64,000 nucleotides of DNA from Papaver somniferum. Its lineage: Eukaryota > Streptophyta > Magnoliopsida > Ranunculales > Papaveraceae. Under the pieces are notes generated by a model. It had not been told where the DNA came from. It ran no database searches and saw only the letters and a list, made by a program, of their open reading frames with translations. Positions 59,400 through 64,000 of the stretch are shown here, piece after piece. The stretch spans positions 112,943,120 to 113,007,119 of the forward strand of contig NC_039362.1 in assembly GCF_003573695.1 (NCBI RefSeq), written 5' to 3'. How positions within the stretch are numbered: the stretch's first letter is position 1; each line of letters starts with the position of its first letter. A program made the position numbers and the translations under genes.

Positions 59400-61870
59400 T
59401 GAAAACACCGTGGTACCAAAATACACCACCAACTTTTTTGTAGGAAATTTGTATGGACAAACTCAACACAACTCCAAGAGTTAAAACTCAATCAAGGAAC
59501 GTGTCTAGAGTTATATCTCTCTCTCTCTCTTTCTTGCAATTAAAACGTTTACAGAATCGAATCCGTAAACCTAATCACAAAGAGAGTTCTTGGACGGCAC
59601 CAAAGACCAATTTTCAAGAATCAATCAAGTCGTATCCAACAAACTAGGTCGGACGTATTTACTCTGATTGATCAACCACAACCTGTGATATTTCAGTTAT
59701 AAAGATAAACAATATAATAAGGAAAAAAAAATAACACAGACACCAGAAATTTTGTTAACGAGGAAACTACAAATGCAGAAAACCCCGGGACCTAGTCCAG
59801 ATTGAACACCAAACTGTATTAAGCCGCTACAGACACTAGCCTACTACCTATTAACCTCGGTCTGGAATGTAGTTGACCCCGAACTCAGTTTCCCACTGAT
59901 TCAGGTAAATTCGCGCTCATGATGCTTCTTGAATCCCAGCAGGACTCCGCGCAATTGATTCCCTTAGATGACGTCACACCAACTAAGAGTTGCTTTAACT
60001 CAATTGAAGACTTTAAACCAAATCTGCCTCCCACAGATTAAGCCTATATAATTGATTTCCTAATTTACGATTGAAATGGATGATCAAATCAAACGTATGA
60101 TCCAGGTGATGTAAATCTATAGCAACTTGACAGAAGTCTGGTTATCCTCAAAATCCTTACTTATGCAACCCGAAGTGAAGCCTAGATTAGTATTCACCTC
60201 ACAAGCATAAAACTTGTGGAATCACAAAGTTGAGACGAGGAGAACTTTGTAATTTCTATTTATCTTATTCAAGTGATAAATAAACAATCGAACAAGATCA
60301 TGATACTCAAGTTATCACGATAAAAGATAACTAGACCTGGATTCACGCATCCCAATGAAATCTTTGATAGTCGCTAAACCCTAAAAAGGTTTATGGAGAG
60401 GACGACTCTAGATACAACTAGGACACACCAAAAAGTAGTGGCATGATTTAAAGATCCCAGCTGCCAAGAGATCCCCTTATATAGACTTCAAAGCATAGGT
60501 TGCTTTAGGTTTAAGCTAAGATATAACTTTGGAACCAAGCAAACAATATTCACCGTTAGATGAAAACTTTGAATCTTATTCACACAAACAAGATATACAC
60601 TCTGGTAAGATAAACCGTAACCGAACCGTGTACAAAGACTATGTTCAACATGGTTAGCCGAAACTAGCCGGTTTGAACTTAAAAGCTTAACACTCATTTC
60701 CATGAAAACAAAGACATTAATCTTGAGTCACAATCATGTGATAAAATAAGTCTAGTATTGATTAGAGAATTGATCAAATGCAAATCATCTCGTATAAATA
60801 ATTTAAACACATTTGAACACAATCGACATAGTTTGTAAGTCATGGTACACAGACCGGTTTACAAACTTATGAGCAAAACCGAGTTCTGGAGTTGACAGAA
60901 CTTTTTCAGTTCACGTACCAGTTTGCAAACTTAGGTGCAAAACTGAGTTCCGGAGTTCACACAACTTTTTAGTTTGCGAACCGGTTTGGAAACCTTAAGA
61001 CTTTACCGGTTCCGGAGTTCACAGAACCTTTTCAGTTTGCGTACCGGTTTGGGTACTAAACTTGTTCAAGAACATAGAACTATTGGTTCGCATACCACTT
61101 TGGATACTTAAACCCGGTTCCCTTACCACCGTTCCAAAATGGTTTGTATACGAATATACATACCTATCTGGATCACGAAACAAACAGTCTTTCGCATGAT
61201 GTGCATGCGAGTATGCGTCTCACACAAATCTTTAAGTCGATATATAGATACTCCGCTACGTGTACGAGTACATGTAATACGTTTACAGACATATAACAGT
61301 TATCTCAGTTTATAAGACTGATAACACTGTCTTTAATTCCGAATATAGTAGTTCTATATTTCTCTAAATCAATTCGAAACATTCTCGAATAACATCAATG
61401 ACACATATCACTGTTCCAGGCTATTTTCGAATGATAAACTTGAATCATGATTTGGTTCCGAACAATAAATTGTTCTCCACCGTATTGATCAAGTATGAAC
61501 AAATGTTCATTAAGCTTAGTCATTATATTTCGATAAATTCGTAAACTAAATAATTAGTTCTCGACTCGAAATTCTTGTTTGTGCAAGCTATTATAATTAG
61601 TTATGCGAACGTCTCAAGGATAGAAAGGTGAATATAACTTGGAAAATAGGTGGTCCAGTCTTCATTTACCTTTTGTTGATGAAGTTCTCCAAAAGCTTCG
61701 GTTGATCGTCGCCTTCAAACACTATAACAAAAATGATGAATGGTTCGTTTCTCAACTACCTATATCCTAGACCGAGACTTAACTAATTATAGACTAAAAT
61801 CAAGATATAGTTTTGACAACAAGCTTGATATAGAAACACCTGTGAGTTCGACCGAGCAATGCTCTAACAA
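59400..61870 (-). repeat. 3' LTR of a minus-strand LARD-like element
   Basis: 2471 bp. On the minus strand it begins TGTTAGAGCATTGCTCGG, right after a polypurine tract AAAGGGGGAGAT (61871-61882), and ends GGTGTTTTCA. Its sequence is related to the solo LTRs at 39799 and 47677, including the TTTGTTAACGAGGAAAC block. It cuts the PMD pseudogene. The left flank CAAAT (59395-59399) should be one half of the target duplication. Confidence 0.82.
59516..59531. repeat. CT microsatellite in the LTR
   Basis: A short run of CT repeats within the LTR. Confidence 0.9.
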
Positions 61871-64000
61871 TCTCCCCCTTTGTCAATTTTAGTGACAACA
61901 CTATTAATACATATGGATAACATAAATAAAGATTCGAAAAACTCCTCGATCCATCATGCCTTGATTTCCTTGGTTTTTTCAACTCTCCTTGAACTCTTCG
62001 CTATTTCAAGTCGCAATGATTATGAACGTGTTCAACTCAGCATCGTTGTTGTTGAAGATCGATAGCTATAAAAATTCTCGTCGTTATACAGAAATATTAA
62101 ATATTGTTATCTCCTCTTCAAAGTTCAATTGTATCTCAACTCTGAAGTAATACTACGGTGATATGTTTCTCCCACTTAATCAATACTTACATTTTTTGTA
62201 TAATAGGTGAAACCTATTGCTAAATGATTCACTCCCCCTTACATAATGATCCGTAAACCATATGTATGTAATATGAAACTACTAAATAATTCTCCCCCTT
62301 TTTGTCAATAAAATTAACAAAGGTACGAAAATCTCGGGATCATAATGAATACAACCAAAAGATATCTCAAGTTTTAAGGAAGATGGAGATACTACATAAT
62401 TACATAGTTAAAATGCAACTCCTCATATCAACTTATGTAGATGATATCACATAGTAATAAACACTTAGCGGTCATCCTAGGAGATTAAAGAGATACAAGC
62501 ATCCCCTTTAAAATTCCACAACCACACTTCCCACAAAAATATAACAATAAAACACAAGTTCATTTAAGAACTCCCACCCATTAAATGTCATTCCTAAGAG
62601 AACAACATGAGTGACCTTGATTTTGTCAAAAAGAAGGATTTTGGTGGACATTAACAAATCACAAGGATTTGTATCCTAAGTATCGACATAAATTAATCTC
62701 AAGGCCAGTTACGAACAACGAGACAATTTTACTCGATTTTACTCAACACAAGAGAATCTTATGAAGTGTGTCAAGCAGCAAACACAAAAGTGTAATCACA
62801 AGTAGATCAATACTGCGAGAAAAATCTCAATGAGTTTGTTCTATTTTCCGTTTATAAAAACATAATAGATTTAACTTCTGAGCATATTTGAAATATTATC
62901 TCATTCACTAGAACGTAAAAGCACAAATTTTTCATAAGATTTTTGCAATAATTCAACCAATAATGATTACATACTGCAAGTTCATCATTCAACAACTCTA
63001 TAATTTAAACATGTAAATCTAAAAACATGCAAGATGAAAAACGTTGGAAATAGCTATGTGTAATCACAATCTTTGCTATACCAAACCCTAGTTATCCTTC
63101 TCAAGAAAAAAACCTCAAATGAAGTTTCCTAGATAAAAAAAATGATCTAGAAGAGTTTTAGTTTGAGATTTCCAGACTATTCTCATAGTTCTGTAGTCAT
63201 CAAGTTCCTCTTCAATAAGATCCAATCTGGATTCAACTAGTTTTATTTTATCTTCAAGCCTTTTTTGTGGAGGCTTGTAGTTCAGAGCATAGTGTTTGAA
63301 CTTGTTCTAAAACAAGATTCAATTTGAGAGACAACTCATCAAATTGAGATCCAGGTTGGTTGTCACAAGGTGTAGCTTCACCCTTGTATTGACAACAATT
63401 ACTCTCCGATGATTCAAACCTGATTTTCCTTGTTGGAAGTCGCACAGTACAGGTTTCATCCTCCTTGCTTGAGATGCTTGAAGAAGACATGAGGTATTCC
63501 AGAACCTAAAATGGTTTTGAAAAAAAAATAAACTTTTTGCAAACCAGGTTACCGAACTTAGAGAAATCATATATATCTTTGAGTTTACTGATAAATTCTC
63601 ATTCCAGCCTTTACCCTAGACTTAAGGTATTTCACACAAGTTTATCAACTACGCATGATCATGTGGATATATAAGTATAGCAATTTTCTTATTCATCTCA
63701 ATAAATAAATTTAGAGCACACGAAGTATCAGACCTGTTATGTCATGGATTTTTTCAGGGAGTGAAACTCTACCATCTACAATTTAATATTATGCTGACGG
63801 ATCATAAACAGAATTTGACACTTATTCCCATTTTTAGTTTTAATTCTCATACAAGGGAAGGATAAGAACCAACTAGGAAATTACTGCATGTGTCTACTTC
63901 CTCCACATTGTGAAGGATCAAGTGGCTTTTTGGGAACAAACATATTTAGTCTGGATCTTCTGCTTACCTTGACAAGGGTTTGAGAGACATGAGGTGAGTC
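61871..64000 (-). mobile_element. Internal domain (3' part) of the LARD-like element, runs off the window
   Basis: Contains CTCCCCCTT motifs (minus-strand AAGGGGGAG) at about 61873, 62229 and 62291, as in the LARD interior at 45.4 kb. One minus-strand frame (63254-63490, MSSSSISSKEDE onward, 78 residues) is hydrophilic with a leucine heptad-like end (LSLKLNLVLEQVQTL). It may be a relic of an internal ORF. No pol motifs are seen. The 5' LTR would lie beyond 64000. Confidence 0.55.

Overview
This window is plant nuclear DNA. Genes carry GT-AG introns, and the sequence is AT-rich with CT microsatellites. It also holds an intron-bearing plant glutaredoxin, a Helitron, hAT and mariner-type MITEs, and Copia and Gypsy LTR retrotransposons. 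A eudicot is likely. The LTR families remind me of Papaveraceae/Ranunculales, but that is only an impression.

Left part (1-6 kb): two ordinary genes. A plus-strand gene of at least three exons encodes a long coiled-coil protein (907-3921, unrecognised). A minus-strand four-exon gene encodes a complete 108-residue CPFC-type glutaredoxin (4817-6019). Several short perfect tandem duplications lie in and between them. From about 6.9 to 13.4 kb lies a Helitron with a Rep/helicase gene broken by one nonsense codon and two 1-nt frameshifts. A possible minus-strand multi-exon membrane-protein gene (13.8-16.3 kb) is not recognised.

Middle part (18-27 kb): an 80-bp-class MITE remnant, then about 24 degenerate self-complementary hairpin units in clusters (19.97-22.6 kb) with a tRNA-Trp-like gene embedded among them. 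Next come a 2.8-kb hAT element with an exact 8-bp target duplication and a BED-finger remnant, and a further TIR-bearing element.

Right part (28-64 kb): a nested retrotransposon landscape. A decayed plus-strand ORF (PF04195-like N-terminus, then coiled coil) is split by a Copia element that has lost gag, protease and integrase (TSD GCATG). Beside it, on the opposite strand, is a Gypsy pol whose integrase is interrupted by an 18.5-kb insertion (TSD AAATC). That insertion is a LARD-like non-autonomous LTR element in the form LTR-internal-LTR-internal-LTR. Its middle LTR is a mosaic of the outer two, as expected from unequal recombination. A solo LTR of a related family sits inverted inside LTR1 and was copied into LTR2. 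Beyond the Gypsy RNase H lies a plant-mobile-domain (PMD) pseudogene, interrupted by an hAT MITE that itself contains the small MITE, and cut at 59.4 kb by the 3' LTR of another minus-strand LARD-like element that runs off the window.

Only the glutaredoxin, the coiled-coil gene and possibly the tRNA look like functional host genes. Most of the rest is layered transposable-element sequence.
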